Assembly (NCBI GenBank): GCA_000961845.1
Contig: LADZ01000003.1
Location: 1 to 35,619, forward strand
Source: Flavobacteriales bacterium BRH_c54
Lineage (GTDB): Bacteria; Bacteroidota; Bacteroidia; Flavobacteriales_E; Vicingaceae
DNA: 35,619 nucleotides
Direction of reading: 5' to 3'
Of the stretch, positions 1 to 9,044 are shown piece after piece. A program made the translations under genes and the position numbers. Each line of letters starts with the position of its first letter. Positions within the stretch are counted from its first letter, which is position 1. A model generated the notes under the pieces. It did no database searches and had not been told where the DNA came from. It worked only from the letters and a program-made list of their open reading frames with translations.

Positions 1-1509
1 ACTTAAATAATAATACTCGTTATTCTCGTTTCTTTTAATAAGATTATTGTGGAACCCATAGTAATGATCTTCTAAAAATAAAATATCTTTGATATATAAA
101 ACTTGATTTTCTTTCTCAGATATTACCTCATTCAACCTATTATTTAATAAAGCATCTGCAAATTTTTTATGATTAATATTTGCAGATTCTAAATATAATT
201 TTAAATATTTTTCTTTCAATTCTTTCTCATGCTCGTATAATGCAATGGTTAAATAACTTTCTATAATATTTTTATTTATTGCTATTTGTTTAAAATAATT
301 ATATGCTTCTATATAGGTGTTAAATTTAATATCTGTTGTGTCTAATAACTCAGTTGTCTTAACATTAGCAAGAGTAATACTGTCTCTAATTAAAAAATTT
401 ATATTGTTTAAAATACCTTCACCTTTATTAAAATTTGATAAAAAATCTTCCGTTAAAAACCCATCATTTTTCGTATTATTAAAAACATATACTTTTCTCC
501 TTATCGCTTCTAAAAGGTAGTAAATATTTGTATCTTCTTCAGGATTTAATAGATAATATTCAAAGGCTCTTCTAATACATTCATCAAAGTCATTATTTTC
601 TAATAATATCTTCAATACTTCTTTTCTAGCTATTGCCTGAAGCTTATAAAATGTATTTTCACTAACTATATACTCTCTTTTATTTGAAAAATTCTTATCC
701 GCTAAGGTTTTTTCTAAATACGAAATCCTTTCTTGTGCTTTTGGGTGTGAGCTTAATAATAGTGTTAACTCTTTATTTTTATTGTTTGATTTTGAATTTA
801 CTGTTTTTACAGAAACCTTTTCTGAATTAACTTCTTTTTCGTTTAATAGAAATTTATAAAAATTATTTAATCCAAATTTTATATCATAACCCGCTTTATT
901 AGCTAAAATAAACCCTAAACTATCTGCATAATGTTCTTTTACTTGATTACTATGTGCATTTTTAAATTGTAATTCAGTTTTATTTCTATTCTTTTTCGAA
1001 TAATCATGAAAATTTTCAAAAAATTGATTTTCAACATCTTTATGTAAAAAATGTGATATCTCATGTCCAATAATCACAGCTAAACTTGCTTCGTTATAAG
1101 TGTCAGCTAATAATCCTATATTCACAAAAAAACTTCCATCATGTATAGCAAAAGCATTATAAGATGGATCTCTAACCAAATAGACTTTACTAATTTGTTT
1201 AATTGAATCTGGTAGTAATTTTTGTAAAACTGTATTAAGATATTCCTCTATTTCACTCCAAGAAAAATAAACAACACCTGATTCTAATAAATTAGCTTTC
1301 CCATAAGAAACCATTTCTGCATACTTGGCAACATGAGTTGGAGTAAATCCTCTTTTCCTTATTCTTGAAAGTTTTTTAAACTCTTCTTGTGGATTTAATT
1401 TATATTCCTCTGGAATTTCATTAGGAAATTCATATTTTGTCTGTCCTGTAACACCCTCTATAAAAAATAAAAGACCAAAAATTAAGATAATTATATTAAC
1501 GACTTTCAT
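1..1509 (-). CDS. M48-family zinc metalloprotease, secreted, C-terminus cut by window edge
   Basis: The reading frame opens at the ATG at 1509 and stays open for 503 codons to base 1, so the C-terminus lies outside the window. Residues 1-22 form a signal peptide (hydrophobic stretch, then VTGQ). Residues 149-153 read HEISH, the HEXXH zinc motif, inside GHEISHFLHKD. A downstream EHYAD (residues 192-196) supplies the expected third zinc ligand, Glu192, in the ExxAD form typical of M48 peptidases. This suggests a periplasmic or outer-membrane-facing protease of the Oma1/BepA kind. The long C-terminal half (about residue 215 on) has helical, TPR-like character but no repeat I can assign. It starts 4 bases after the stop of the upstream gene (1514-3163), so the two are very likely cotranscribed. 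Family assignment is firm; substrate is unknown. Confidence 0.85.
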   Translation of the reverse strand, partial: MKVVNIIILIFGLLFFIEGVTGQTKYEFPNEIPEEYKLNPQEEFKKLSRIRKRGFTPTHVAKYAEMVSYGKANLLESGVVYFSWSEIEEYLNTVLQKLLPDSIKQISKVYLVRDPSYNAFAIHDGSFFVNIGLLADTYNEASLAVIIGHEISHFLHKDVENQFFENFHDYSKKNRNKTELQFKNAHSNQVKEHYADSLGFILANKAGYDIKFGLNNFYKFLLNEKEVNSEKVSVKTVNSKSNNKNKELTLLLSSHPKAQERISYLEKTLADKNFSNKREYIVSENTFYKLQAIARKEVLKILLENNDFDECIRRAFEYYLLNPEEDTNIYYLLEAIRRKVYVFNNTKNDGFLTEDFLSNFNKGEGILNNINFLIRDSITLANVKTTELLDTTDIKFNTYIEAYNYFKQIAINKNIIESYLTIALYEHEKELKEKYLKLYLESANINHKKFADALLNNRLNEVISEKENQVLYIKDILFLEDHYYGFHNNLIKRNENNEYYYLS

Positions 1510-1513
1510 AAAA

Positions 1514-3163
1514 TCAATCTACTTGTATTTTATTAAAATAAAAAACTTTACGTTTTTTCTTAATATCTTTATTTTTATTTTCTTTATCTTTCTTTATCTT
1601 CTGATAACCATATGCAATATAATAGTTGTCATACCAATACTCCATATCAGATTTATAATTTGATTTAACTTTATCTGAGCCAAAATTCGTTTCAATTTCT
1701 ACAGTGCTTTCATCAATAACTTCTTTATTAATAATTGCTTTAGTATAAATTGTCCCATCATAATTAAATGCTAAAACGGTTCTATTTTCTTGTGGCAACA
1801 CTCGAATTCTTCTTTTTAAATCAAAAGAAAGTGTACCTATCGCAAAAGTTGTGCTCCATAATAGTTCTCCTTCATAATCAAAAGAAGCAATTAACGCATG
1901 AGTAGTTCTCCAACCATCAAATACTGAAACGGTATAACTTTTTCCTTGCGAGTCACAACATCTAGTTTCTGTATGATATTCAGCATAATAGGCTTCAGAA
2001 ATAGTTAGTATTTCATTTTCTGTATAAATCGGTTTATGTACAAGTAAATTGTAACCTATTAAAATATTTTTCTTATTTCCATTGCCCTTCTTAGATTTTT
2101 TTATTTTTTTGTTTACTCCTTTATTCACAAACCCTTCAAACCCATCAAACTTTGTAAACTCATAAAACTTAATAAATTTTTGTTTTTCTTTTTCATCAAA
2201 CATAGTAAAATACACTCCATTATCTCCAACACCATAAGTTTTATATTTGTCTTTATTACTTTTATCTATTCTTTTTTTATATGTGCCCACAATATATTTT
2301 ATCCCATTATGTTCACTTACAAATCCTTTGCTTAATAAATTATTTAGTTTTGATTTAATTGTATATTCTCTAACAAATTTACCATTATCATCATAAACTC
2401 TAGAAACTATTCCGGTTTGTTTCTTTTTCTTATCTAACATTATAGATGTTAATACTTCTGTTTGGTTTGATGATTTCAATGCATTAATATCAGTTACAGC
2501 TAAACATCCTTTCTCTTTAGGATGTATATTTGTTACTTTACTTTTTGAAAAATCGATATGGTATAACAATGGATCTGAAGGGGGATTTAGGTAACCAAAA
2601 AAAACAGGTATAAAACATGTGCAATAAGACACCATAATTCTTGAAAAACGTTGCCCACCTGTTAGTGTCGTTGCTCCACCTAAGAATACTTTTCCATTAT
2701 TTACACTAAAAACATTTAGTACAGAATTTGGAGCTTCTCCCGTAACAATTTTCACATCTCCCTCTTTAACGCCAATTTTTACTGCTTGAAAAGTATTCTT
2801 TTTAGGACCTGTCTGATCAAAAGCAAGATATAAATAATCATCTTCTATTATCTTATCTACTAATTTCAAACCTTCTGCAATAGGCACTTCTCTTTGCCAT
2901 TTTTGGTTAAACTCCGTATCGTACAAAGTAACAATCCATAAATCACTCTTAACTTTGTTTTGTTTTACTGATTCATCACCCTCTGAAAAAATAATAACTC
3001 CCGTCTCCTTTACTGGTACTACATAAAACTCATCCGATTTTACATTTGCTTCAATTTCTTTCCTTAGCAAATCTTTAGTTTGGGAAAATGATTTTTCAAT
3101 AATTATTGTGAATATAATTAATAGAATTGATATTCTAATACTAACGATTAATAATTTTTTCAT
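1514..3163 (-). CDS. Secreted protein of unknown function
   Basis: I do not recognise a family. The 549-residue product begins with a signal peptide (hydrophobic segment about residues 10-23, then SFSQ). The rest is soluble, with alternating beta-type segments such as 'KVFLGGATTL' and 'GVYFTMFDEKEKQKF', which could be a propeller-like fold. Two lysine-rich patches stand out, around residues 340-355 and near the C-terminus. Two adjacent Cys (CC in ETRCCDSQG) occur in the second half. No transmembrane helix is seen after the signal peptide and no catalytic motif is visible. It has its own well-formed promoter (3243-3273) and lies 4 bases upstream of the M48 protease gene, so it may be a partner or substrate of that protease; this is inference from gene order only. 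Confidence 0.75.
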   Translation of the reverse strand: MKKLLIVSIRISILLIIFTIIIEKSFSQTKDLLRKEIEANVKSDEFYVVPVKETGVIIFSEGDESVKQNKVKSDLWIVTLYDTEFNQKWQREVPIAEGLKLVDKIIEDDYLYLAFDQTGPKKNTFQAVKIGVKEGDVKIVTGEAPNSVLNVFSVNNGKVFLGGATTLTGGQRFSRIMVSYCTCFIPVFFGYLNPPSDPLLYHIDFSKSKVTNIHPKEKGCLAVTDINALKSSNQTEVLTSIMLDKKKKQTGIVSRVYDDNGKFVREYTIKSKLNNLLSKGFVSEHNGIKYIVGTYKKRIDKSNKDKYKTYGVGDNGVYFTMFDEKEKQKFIKFYEFTKFDGFEGFVNKGVNKKIKKSKKGNGNKKNILIGYNLLVHKPIYTENEILTISEAYYAEYHTETRCCDSQGKSYTVSVFDGWRTTHALIASFDYEGELLWSTTFAIGTLSFDLKRRIRVLPQENRTVLAFNYDGTIYTKAIINKEVIDESTVEIETNFGSDKVKSNYKSDMEYWYDNYYIAYGYQKIKKDKENKNKDIKKKRKVFYFNKIQVD

Positions 3164-3242
3164 CTTATTTTATTTTCAGTTTATTTTGATAAATTAATTC
3201 GTGACAATTCTATTAAATTCTTATTATAATAGTTTAAGCCCG

Positions 3243-3273
3243 CGAAAGTATAATAAAATGAATAATAAACAAA
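3243..3273 (-). promoter_or_regulatory. Bacteroidota-type promoter for the 3163 gene
   Basis: On the minus strand TTTG (3273-3270) is followed by exactly 19 bases and then TACTTTCG (3250-3243), one base off the TAnnTTTG -7 consensus. Transcription would start near 3237, giving a leader of about 75 bases before the ATG at 3163. It sits just past the stop codon of the upstream gene (3277), so the 549-residue protein and the M48 protease form a separate transcription unit. Confidence 0.65.
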
Positions 3274-3276
3274 CTA

Positions 3277-4125
3277 TTACTTATCTAAAATAAAATTTAT
3301 TTCAATAATCTTTTCTTTTAGATATTGATTTAATTCTATTTTTCTTTTCATTTCTTTCTCTTTAATAATATTCTTTAAGTTTCTTATTCCTCCAAAATAA
3401 AAACGAAGAAAAAAAGGTATTCCTATAATTACTCCTGTTGCATAATAACCTCCAATAAAACTAGAAACAGTATAATAACCTGTCAAGGTGTTTAATAACA
3501 TACTTGTAAAAGCTTCTTTAGGCTTTCCTAATATAAAATAACCAAAACCAGGAACTACGTGAGAAAGAACTATTGCTACATTATATTTTTTTTCTTTCAT
3601 ATTTATATTAGAATATATTTCTTGATAAATTGAATCTAAATCATATTTTTTAATATGTTTCAAGAAAATTTGTTGAGCTTCATCCCATCTTTCTAGTTCA
3701 TTTAAAGTAAGAAGATATAAATAAATTGAATGGTTCATTTTATTTATATTTATTAATTCTAGATTATAAAATGCATTTTTAAAATCCCCCAATAAATAAT
3801 AAGATAAAGATCTTTCATACAAAACAGTATCTTGCATCTCTATATTCAATGCATTAAAATTAATTCTTGATAGAGTTTCTATTGAAGCTTGATAATTAGT
3901 ATCTAATTTATAACAATAACTTTTTTTTAATAATAATTGATTTTTAAATACCTCATTACTTGTTAAATATATTAAACGTTCATATTCTAAGGCTGCATAG
4001 GTGTAATTTTTTTTATTAAAATACTTTTCAGCCTTTTCATAAATAGAATCCGAATTATTTGCTTTTAAATAATTTATCGACAGGAACAGTAAGGGTAACA
4101 GAAATATTATTATAAACTTCTTCAT
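3277..4125 (-). CDS. TPR-type protein with C-terminal membrane segments
   Basis: 282 residues. The signal peptide (residues 1-22) is followed by a helical TPR-like region (about 27-170, units such as 'KAEKYFNKKNYTYAALEYERLI'). A glycine/proline-containing hydrophobic part follows (about 182-245), opening with SHVVPGFGYFILGKPKEAF. That motif closely parallels the VPGLGKIYVGKKKEG segment of the neighbouring 4055-4909 product, so the two are likely paralogs. Such P-G-x-G-x-x-Y/F-x-G-K segments resemble TM2-like or DUF5683-like membrane hairpins, but I cannot confirm a family. Its first 71 bases overlap the end of the upstream gene in another frame; the good signal peptide argues that this start is real. 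It is the last gene of the S46 peptidase/YidD operon. Confidence 0.75.
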   Translation of the reverse strand: MKKFIIIFLLPLLFLSINYLKANNSDSIYEKAEKYFNKKNYTYAALEYERLIYLTSNEVFKNQLLLKKSYCYKLDTNYQASIETLSRINFNALNIEMQDTVLYERSLSYYLLGDFKNAFYNLELININKMNHSIYLYLLTLNELERWDEAQQIFLKHIKKYDLDSIYQEIYSNINMKEKKYNVAIVLSHVVPGFGYFILGKPKEAFTSMLLNTLTGYYTVSSFIGGYYATGVIIGIPFFLRFYFGGIRNLKNIIKEKEMKRKIELNQYLKEKIIEINFILDK

Positions 4126-4909
4126 AAGTTTCTTGTTTTTTAATTTGAACTGATAAAGTAGATCCCCATATATTTCCTATATAAAAAACAGAAAATAGAG
4201 AACTAAAAGTGATAAATCTCAAATCTTTTTTGCCTCCAATTCTATATCCTTCATATGCTTGGTAACCTAATAAAGAAATAATAAGAAAGTTCGAAATTCC
4301 TTCTTTTTTTTTTCCTACATATATTTTACCTAGCCCAGGCACTAACCCAGACATGACTCCTGCTATAAGTGGTGATTTATTTTTAATGGATTTAAGCTTT
4401 TCTTGGTTTTCATTAATCACTCTTTCTTGATAAAACAAATCTGAGCATATTAATCTTACACTATCCTTGGTTTTATTCTCTATAGTTAAAATGGATTTAT
4501 TCAGCAAATCATAAATACAATTTTCTGAAGTATCCATGTTTTGAACCTTTAAAAGTTCAATAGTTGCTTTTTCATTTTCTTTATCTAATAAATATAGATA
4601 TGAAGACAACAATTTTGAATAATTATAATACTTATGTTCTATTTGTTTAATCATATCAAGATAATATAAAGCTGAATCTTTATCAATATGAAAATAGCTT
4701 TTTGCAATAAGAATATTTAATAATTCTTTTTGTTCTGAATCATTCTTAAATTGCTTTTTAATTAATTCTGATTCAAGAATGGCTTCATTATATAATTCTT
4801 TATTAATTAAATAATTCAAAAAATCGATACGCTTCTCAAAATCTTGTGCCAAAACGCACTTTACCAAACAAAAAAAGCAGAAAAATAAGAATATACGTAA
4901 AAATATCAT
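4055..4909 (-). CDS. TPR-type protein with C-terminal membrane hairpin
   Basis: 284 residues with a signal peptide (about 1-21, ending VLAQ), a helical repeat region (about 25-165), then hydrophobic segments beginning SGLVPGLGKIYVGKKKEG and continuing to about residue 255. The hairpin motif and overall design match the next gene (3277-4125), suggesting tandem duplication. The ATG at 4909 overlaps the TGA of the YidD-like gene as ATGA, a usual sign of translational coupling. It shares its last 71 bases with the next gene. Position between YidD and its paralog suggests a role at the membrane, possibly as a partner of the YidD-like protein; function is otherwise unknown. Confidence 0.75.
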   Translation of the reverse strand: MIFLRIFLFFCFFCLVKCVLAQDFEKRIDFLNYLINKELYNEAILESELIKKQFKNDSEQKELLNILIAKSYFHIDKDSALYYLDMIKQIEHKYYNYSKLLSSYLYLLDKENEKATIELLKVQNMDTSENCIYDLLNKSILTIENKTKDSVRLICSDLFYQERVINENQEKLKSIKNKSPLIAGVMSGLVPGLGKIYVGKKKEGISNFLIISLLGYQAYEGYRIGGKKDLRFITFSSLFSVFYIGNIWGSTLSVQIKKQETYEEVYNNISVTLTVPVDKLFKSK

Positions 4910-5340
4910 TTTATTTTATAATCGTCTATATCATCATATGCTTTTCCATGATCAGAGATTTTATAGCTTGGTAATTCTGATACCGAATATTCATTATCTT
5001 TCAAAAGTCTATCAGCTGTCAAAAATATCCCTTTAATAAAACCATATTTTTCTATTGATTTCTTACTAAAATTAGAACATGTTAATTCAAATTGACAATG
5101 GGAAACAAGTTGCGGTGAAATTTCATTTTGATAAATATATAATAACCCCTTAGCTACTATTTTTATCGGATTATAACCTATCCTATTCATTTTTTGATTA
5201 TTTCCTTCCGACTCATCATAATGGCTAAATACATATTCGATTTTATTGTTTAATAACAGCTGATTATCAATAATTAAATTTTGACTTTTTCCTTCTAAAA
5301 AAAATAAAGTCAAAAATATTAAACAAAATAATTTTACCAT
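4906..5340 (-). CDS. YidD-family protein with an N-terminal signal peptide
   Basis: 144 residues from the ATG at 5340; a TTG one codon upstream is less likely. The core at about residues 65-112 matches YidD (membrane protein insertion efficiency factor): 'LLYIYQNEISPQLVSHCQFELTCSNFS', then KYGFIKGIFLTADRLLK, corresponding to the usual 'YQ-x-x-ISP ... C-R/Q-F-x-x-T-C-S' pattern with both conserved Cys (82 and 88). Ordinary YidD is about 70-85 residues, is cytoplasmic-membrane associated, and helps YidC insert proteins. Here a signal peptide (residues 1-20, ending GKSQ) and a linker of about 40 residues precede the core, which would place the Cys-containing domain outside the cytoplasm. It overlaps the next gene by ATGA and begins 10 bases after the S46 peptidase stop. 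Family confident, role uncertain. Confidence 0.82.
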   Translation of the reverse strand: MVKLFCLIFLTLFFLEGKSQNLIIDNQLLLNNKIEYVFSHYDESEGNNQKMNRIGYNPIKIVAKGLLYIYQNEISPQLVSHCQFELTCSNFSKKSIEKYGFIKGIFLTADRLLKDNEYSVSELPSYKISDHGKAYDDIDDYKIK

Positions 5341-5350
5341 CAATATTATT

Positions 5351-7534
5351 TTATTTCACTAACGTCATTTCATCAATAAGATGCTTAGCTCCTGCATATT
5401 TATCAATAATAAATAAAGTATAACGAATATCTACAGAGATAGTACGTTGAATATTTGGTTCGAAATAAATGTCCCCACTCATAGCTTCCCAGTTACCATC
5501 AAATGCAGTTCCTATAAGATGCCCTTTACCATTAATTACCGGACTTCCTGAGTTTCCTCCTGTAATATCATTATTAGATAAAAAACCTACCGGTAATTCG
5601 CCATTTTCATTAGCGTATTGTCCGTAATCTTTTTTGTTATATAGTTCTTTTAATTTCTCAGGCACATAAAACTCATGATTTTTATTGTCTGTTATTACTT
5701 CTTTTTGCATTACTCCTTCTAAAGTTGTACTAAAATGGTAAGTAACCGCATCAGAAGGCTCATAAGACAATACATTTCCATAACTTACTCTCATAGTCGA
5801 GTTAGCATCAGGCGCATATTTTTTATCTTTATTCATTTGTCTAACACCATCAACAAATAATCTCATCCCTTTTGCTTTTTCTTGAGCAATTTGATTTTGA
5901 CCACCACTAATTTGTTGAATATAAATATTAATAAATTCGTTCATTAAGTTATAGATAGGGTCTTTTTGTAGTTTTTTAGCGTTGAATTTAGCTAAATAAT
6001 CTTTCACTCTTTGTTCTGATGTAAAAGGTGATTTTTTAAAATAATCTGCTGCAAACCTATTAAAGTCATTCTTATATTTTTTGGCTATTTCCGTTAATGT
6101 TTCAGGATGAAATTCCTTATCTACATTATTGTAAAACATGGTTAACATTTTAGCCAATAATTTTTGATCTATTTCGGCATTGTAATTTTTAAAATCTCCT
6201 TCTAAATCTTCTAAAATTTGCTTTTTAGCTTCTTCCATTTTTTCTGAACTATTTGCTGTTATGGCAGTCTGCATACTAGAACGGAATGCGAAATTTGACA
6301 TCACATATCCAAAAATATCCGGTCCTTGAAAAACTGCTTCTTGAAAATAAACTTTAGGTAAGGTATATTTTGCTCCTTGCTCGTAAGCATTTTTTACCAA
6401 CTCTAAGGCATTACCATACTTTGCTTTTCTTTCTGTATTTTCATTTGCCCAAGCAATATAGTTAGCTTCTAAAGCTTCTTTCTTTTGTTTTACTTTGTTT
6501 TTTACTAACTGCTGGCTTTGTCCTTTAAAATACTTCCAATAATTACTTGTACTAGCAAATTTAGAAGCGTATTGAATTCTTACCTTTTGATCTTTACTCA
6601 TTCCCTCTTCCATAATATCTAACTTAGCTCTTCTAATTTTAACTCTTTCTGGCTGCTCAACTTTTACAGCTTCATCAACACCATAAGAGGTTAAATACCT
6701 GTCAGTACTTCCAGGATACCCCATAACCATAGCGTAATCGCCATCTTTAATTCCTTCTAAAGAAACAGGTAGATGATGTTTTGGTTGGTATGGTTTGTTT
6801 GTTTCAGCATAGTCAGCAGGCTCATTATTTTCATTAGCATAAACTCTAAATAAGGTAAAATCACCTGTATGTCGAGGCCACATCCAGTTATCAGTATCTC
6901 CACCAAATTTACCAATAGAACTTGGAGGTGCTCCTACTAAACGAACATCATTAAAAATATTATATTTAAACATATAATACTCATTTCCGTGATAAAATGA
7001 TTTAACCTGAACTTTATAAGTTTCTTTATCTTTTCCCTCAGCTTCTTTATCAACCAACGCTTTTATTGCCGCAGAAATGGTTTTACTTCTTTCTGTTTCA
7101 TCCATCTCATCTGTCACATCTTTTAAAACAATAGCTGTTACATCATCCATTCTATCTAAAAACCAAACGCTAAATCCGGCAGGTAATTCTTGTTCTTTAG
7201 TCATAGCCCAAAAACCATCTGTTAAATAATCATGTTCTGTAGAACTTTTTTCTTGAATAACGCCATAACCACAGTGGTGATTTGTAAGCATTAATCCTTG
7301 ATTAGAAATCATTTCTCCTGTACAAAAACCACCTCCAAGAGCCACCACAGCATCTTTTAAAGAAGAATTATTTACCGAGTAGATTTCTTCAGCAGTAAGT
7401 TGTAATCCACAATTTTGCATATCCACATGGTTTAATCTTTCTATAAAAAGAGGTAACCACATTCCTTCATCAGCTTTAACTCTAATCTGAAATAAGGTGA
7501 TGAATGTTAAAAGTAATAAGACTATTTTTTTCAT
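5351..7534 (-). CDS. S46-family dipeptidyl-peptidase, DPP7-like
   Basis: 727 residues with a signal peptide (1-21, ending VKA). The chymotrypsin-like triad of family S46 is visible: His87 in TNHHCGYG, Asp225 in WPRHTGDF, and Ser662 in GGNSGSPV. These periplasmic exopeptidases release N-terminal dipeptides during protein and peptide feeding in Bacteroidota. Eighteen residues after the catalytic Ser lies Gly680 (AFDGNWEA). In DPP11 this position is, to my knowledge, Arg and gives Asp/Glu preference, so Gly favours the DPP7 type that accepts hydrophobic P1 residues. It is the first gene of the operon with yidD and the two TPR genes, separated from efp by a terminator. Confidence 0.93.
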   Translation of the reverse strand: MKKIVLLLLTFITLFQIRVKADEGMWLPLFIERLNHVDMQNCGLQLTAEEIYSVNNSSLKDAVVALGGGFCTGEMISNQGLMLTNHHCGYGVIQEKSSTEHDYLTDGFWAMTKEQELPAGFSVWFLDRMDDVTAIVLKDVTDEMDETERSKTISAAIKALVDKEAEGKDKETYKVQVKSFYHGNEYYMFKYNIFNDVRLVGAPPSSIGKFGGDTDNWMWPRHTGDFTLFRVYANENNEPADYAETNKPYQPKHHLPVSLEGIKDGDYAMVMGYPGSTDRYLTSYGVDEAVKVEQPERVKIRRAKLDIMEEGMSKDQKVRIQYASKFASTSNYWKYFKGQSQQLVKNKVKQKKEALEANYIAWANENTERKAKYGNALELVKNAYEQGAKYTLPKVYFQEAVFQGPDIFGYVMSNFAFRSSMQTAITANSSEKMEEAKKQILEDLEGDFKNYNAEIDQKLLAKMLTMFYNNVDKEFHPETLTEIAKKYKNDFNRFAADYFKKSPFTSEQRVKDYLAKFNAKKLQKDPIYNLMNEFINIYIQQISGGQNQIAQEKAKGMRLFVDGVRQMNKDKKYAPDANSTMRVSYGNVLSYEPSDAVTYHFSTTLEGVMQKEVITDNKNHEFYVPEKLKELYNKKDYGQYANENGELPVGFLSNNDITGGNSGSPVINGKGHLIGTAFDGNWEAMSGDIYFEPNIQRTISVDIRYTLFIIDKYAGAKHLIDEMTLVK

Positions 7535-7550
7535 GAGTTAATTTTTTAAT

Positions 7551-7577
7551 ACAAAAAGGAACAAAATTGTTCCTTTT
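7551..7577 (-). terminator. Terminator after efp
   Basis: Perfect 10-bp inverted repeat AAAAGGAACA (7554-7563) / TGTTCCTTTT (7568-7577) with a 4-base loop. Read on the minus strand, the stem runs into a short T tract (complement of 7553-7557). It lies between the efp stop and the S46 peptidase start, so it ends the lpxD-lpxC-lpxA-efp unit. Confidence 0.7.
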
Positions 7578-7620
7578 CGTTAATTATTAATTTTGATATA
7601 GTTATGATATAATTATTTTC

Positions 7621-8187
7621 TTAAACCTTCACTCTTTCTGAATAAGAGCCATCTGTTGTACTAATCTTTATATGGTCTCCGATATTGATAAATAATGGAA
7701 CTCTAACCTCAGCACCAGTCTCAACAGTTGCCGGCTTAAAAGCATTAGTAGCTGTATTTCCTTTTTCTCCCGGTTCTGTGTAAGTTACCTCTAAAACAAT
7801 AGATGCTGGTAATTCACATAATAAAGGCTTTTCTTCTTCTGCATGAAAAACGATTTCTGCAAAATCACCTTCTTTTAAAAACTGAGGAGCATTAATTAAT
7901 TCTTCAGGGATAAAAGTTTGCTCATATGTTTCATCATTCATAAAATGATACGCATCACCTTCTTTGTATAAGAATTGATATTTTCTTCTTTCAACTCTAA
8001 CTGGTTCAATTTTATGCCCGGCAGAAAAAGTATTATCAATTACTTTTCCTGATGTTAGGTTTTTCAACTTTGTTCTAACAAAAGCCGGTCCTTTACCTGG
8101 CTTTACATGCTGAAATTCAACAATAGTATATAAACTATCATTGTATTTTATGCATAATCCATTTTTAATATCTGCTGTAGTTGCCAT
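7621..8187 (-). CDS. efp: Elongation factor P
   Basis: 188 residues, the usual EF-P length. It begins [17 protein letters not shown], has the KPGKGPAF loop carrying Lys32 (the residue modified in many species), and ends with the OB-fold EF-P C-terminal signature [20 protein letters not shown] binds ribosomes stalled at proline-rich stretches and promotes peptide-bond formation. It follows lpxA by 30 bases on the same strand, an order common in Flavobacteriia, and is closed by a terminator at 7551-7577. The Lys-modifying enzymes are not in this window. Confidence 0.97.
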   Translation of the reverse strand: MATTADIKNGLCIKYNDSLYTIVEFQHVKPGKGPAFVRTKLKNLTSGKVIDNTFSAGHKIEPVRVERRKYQFLYKEGDAYHFMNDETYEQTFIPEELINAPQFLKEGDFAEIVFHAEEEKPLLCELPASIVLEVTYTEPGEKGNTATNAFKPATVETGAEVRVPLFINIGDHIKISTTDGSYSERVKV

Positions 8188-8217
8188 TTATTATTATTTA
8201 ATTATTCCTTATCAAAA

Positions 8218-9000
8218 TTATACAATAGGACCTCTAATAATTCCTTTTGTAGATTCTTCAATAAATTTTAAAATGATATCTTTTTCTTTTGATTTTGGTG
8301 CTTCTTGTTCTATCACTCTAACAGCGTTAGTAACATTTAAACCTCTCACATAAAGTGAACGATAAATATCTTCTATCTGAAGTATTACATCTGTAGAAAA
8401 TCCTCTTCTTCTTAACCCTACAGAATTTACTCCTGCATAAGTTAATGGATCTCTGGCTGCTTTTACATAAGGAGGTACATTTTTTCTAGCATTTGCTCCA
8501 GAGGCAATAAATGCATGCTCTCCAATATGAACAAATTGTTGAACCCCCGCAACTCCTTCAATAATTACAAAATCTCCTAAAACAACATGTCCGGCAAGGT
8601 TTACACAATTTGCCAATATACAATTATCTCCAACTATACAATCGTGAGCTACGTGTACATATGCCATCAATAAACAATTTTTACCTACTACTGTTTTATT
8701 TCTATCTTTTGTACCTCTGTTAATGGTTACACATTCTCTAATGATGGTTCCATCTCCAATCTCGGCAGTAGTATCTTCGTTGTCAAATTTTAAATCTTGA
8801 GGAATTGCTGAAATTACAGCTCCAGGAAAAATCTTACAATTTTTTCCAATTCTTGCTCCACTAAAAATAGTAACATTTGAACCTATCCATGTTCCTTCTC
8901 CTATTTCAACATTATCATATATGGTGGTAAATGGATCTATTTTTACATCATCAGCAATTTTTGCATTAGGATGAATATTTGTCATTGGATATTTTTCCAT
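8218..9000 (-). CDS. lpxA: UDP-N-acetylglucosamine acyltransferase
   Basis: 260 residues. The protein is a left-handed beta-helix built of hexapeptide repeats (IHPNAKIADDVKID, IGEGTWIGSN, IGKNCKIFPG), followed by a C-terminal helical domain. It contains the lpxA-type stretch 'TINRGTKDRNKTVVG' and the HVAHDC segment with the catalytic His. It performs the first step of lipid A synthesis, acyl transfer from acyl-ACP to O3 of UDP-GlcNAc in the cytoplasm. ATG codons occur at 9000 and 8985; the first fits the usual N-terminal length. It lies 44 bases after lpxC-fabZ in the same unit. Confidence 0.96.
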   Translation of the reverse strand: MEKYPMTNIHPNAKIADDVKIDPFTTIYDNVEIGEGTWIGSNVTIFSGARIGKNCKIFPGAVISAIPQDLKFDNEDTTAEIGDGTIIRECVTINRGTKDRNKTVVGKNCLLMAYVHVAHDCIVGDNCILANCVNLAGHVVLGDFVIIEGVAGVQQFVHIGEHAFIASGANARKNVPPYVKAARDPLTYAGVNSVGLRRRGFSTDVILQIEDIYRSLYVRGLNVTNAVRVIEQEAPKSKEKDIILKFIEESTKGIIRGPIV

Positions 9001-9044
9001 TCAATAAATAGTTTTTGTTTTTGCAACAGCGAAATTAGTATTTT

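Noticed and set aside
317-520. A 67-codon open frame on the plus strand opposite the M48 protease gene.
   Set aside because: It is antisense to a continuous 503-codon frame with a HEXXH motif and has no start signal or family feature.
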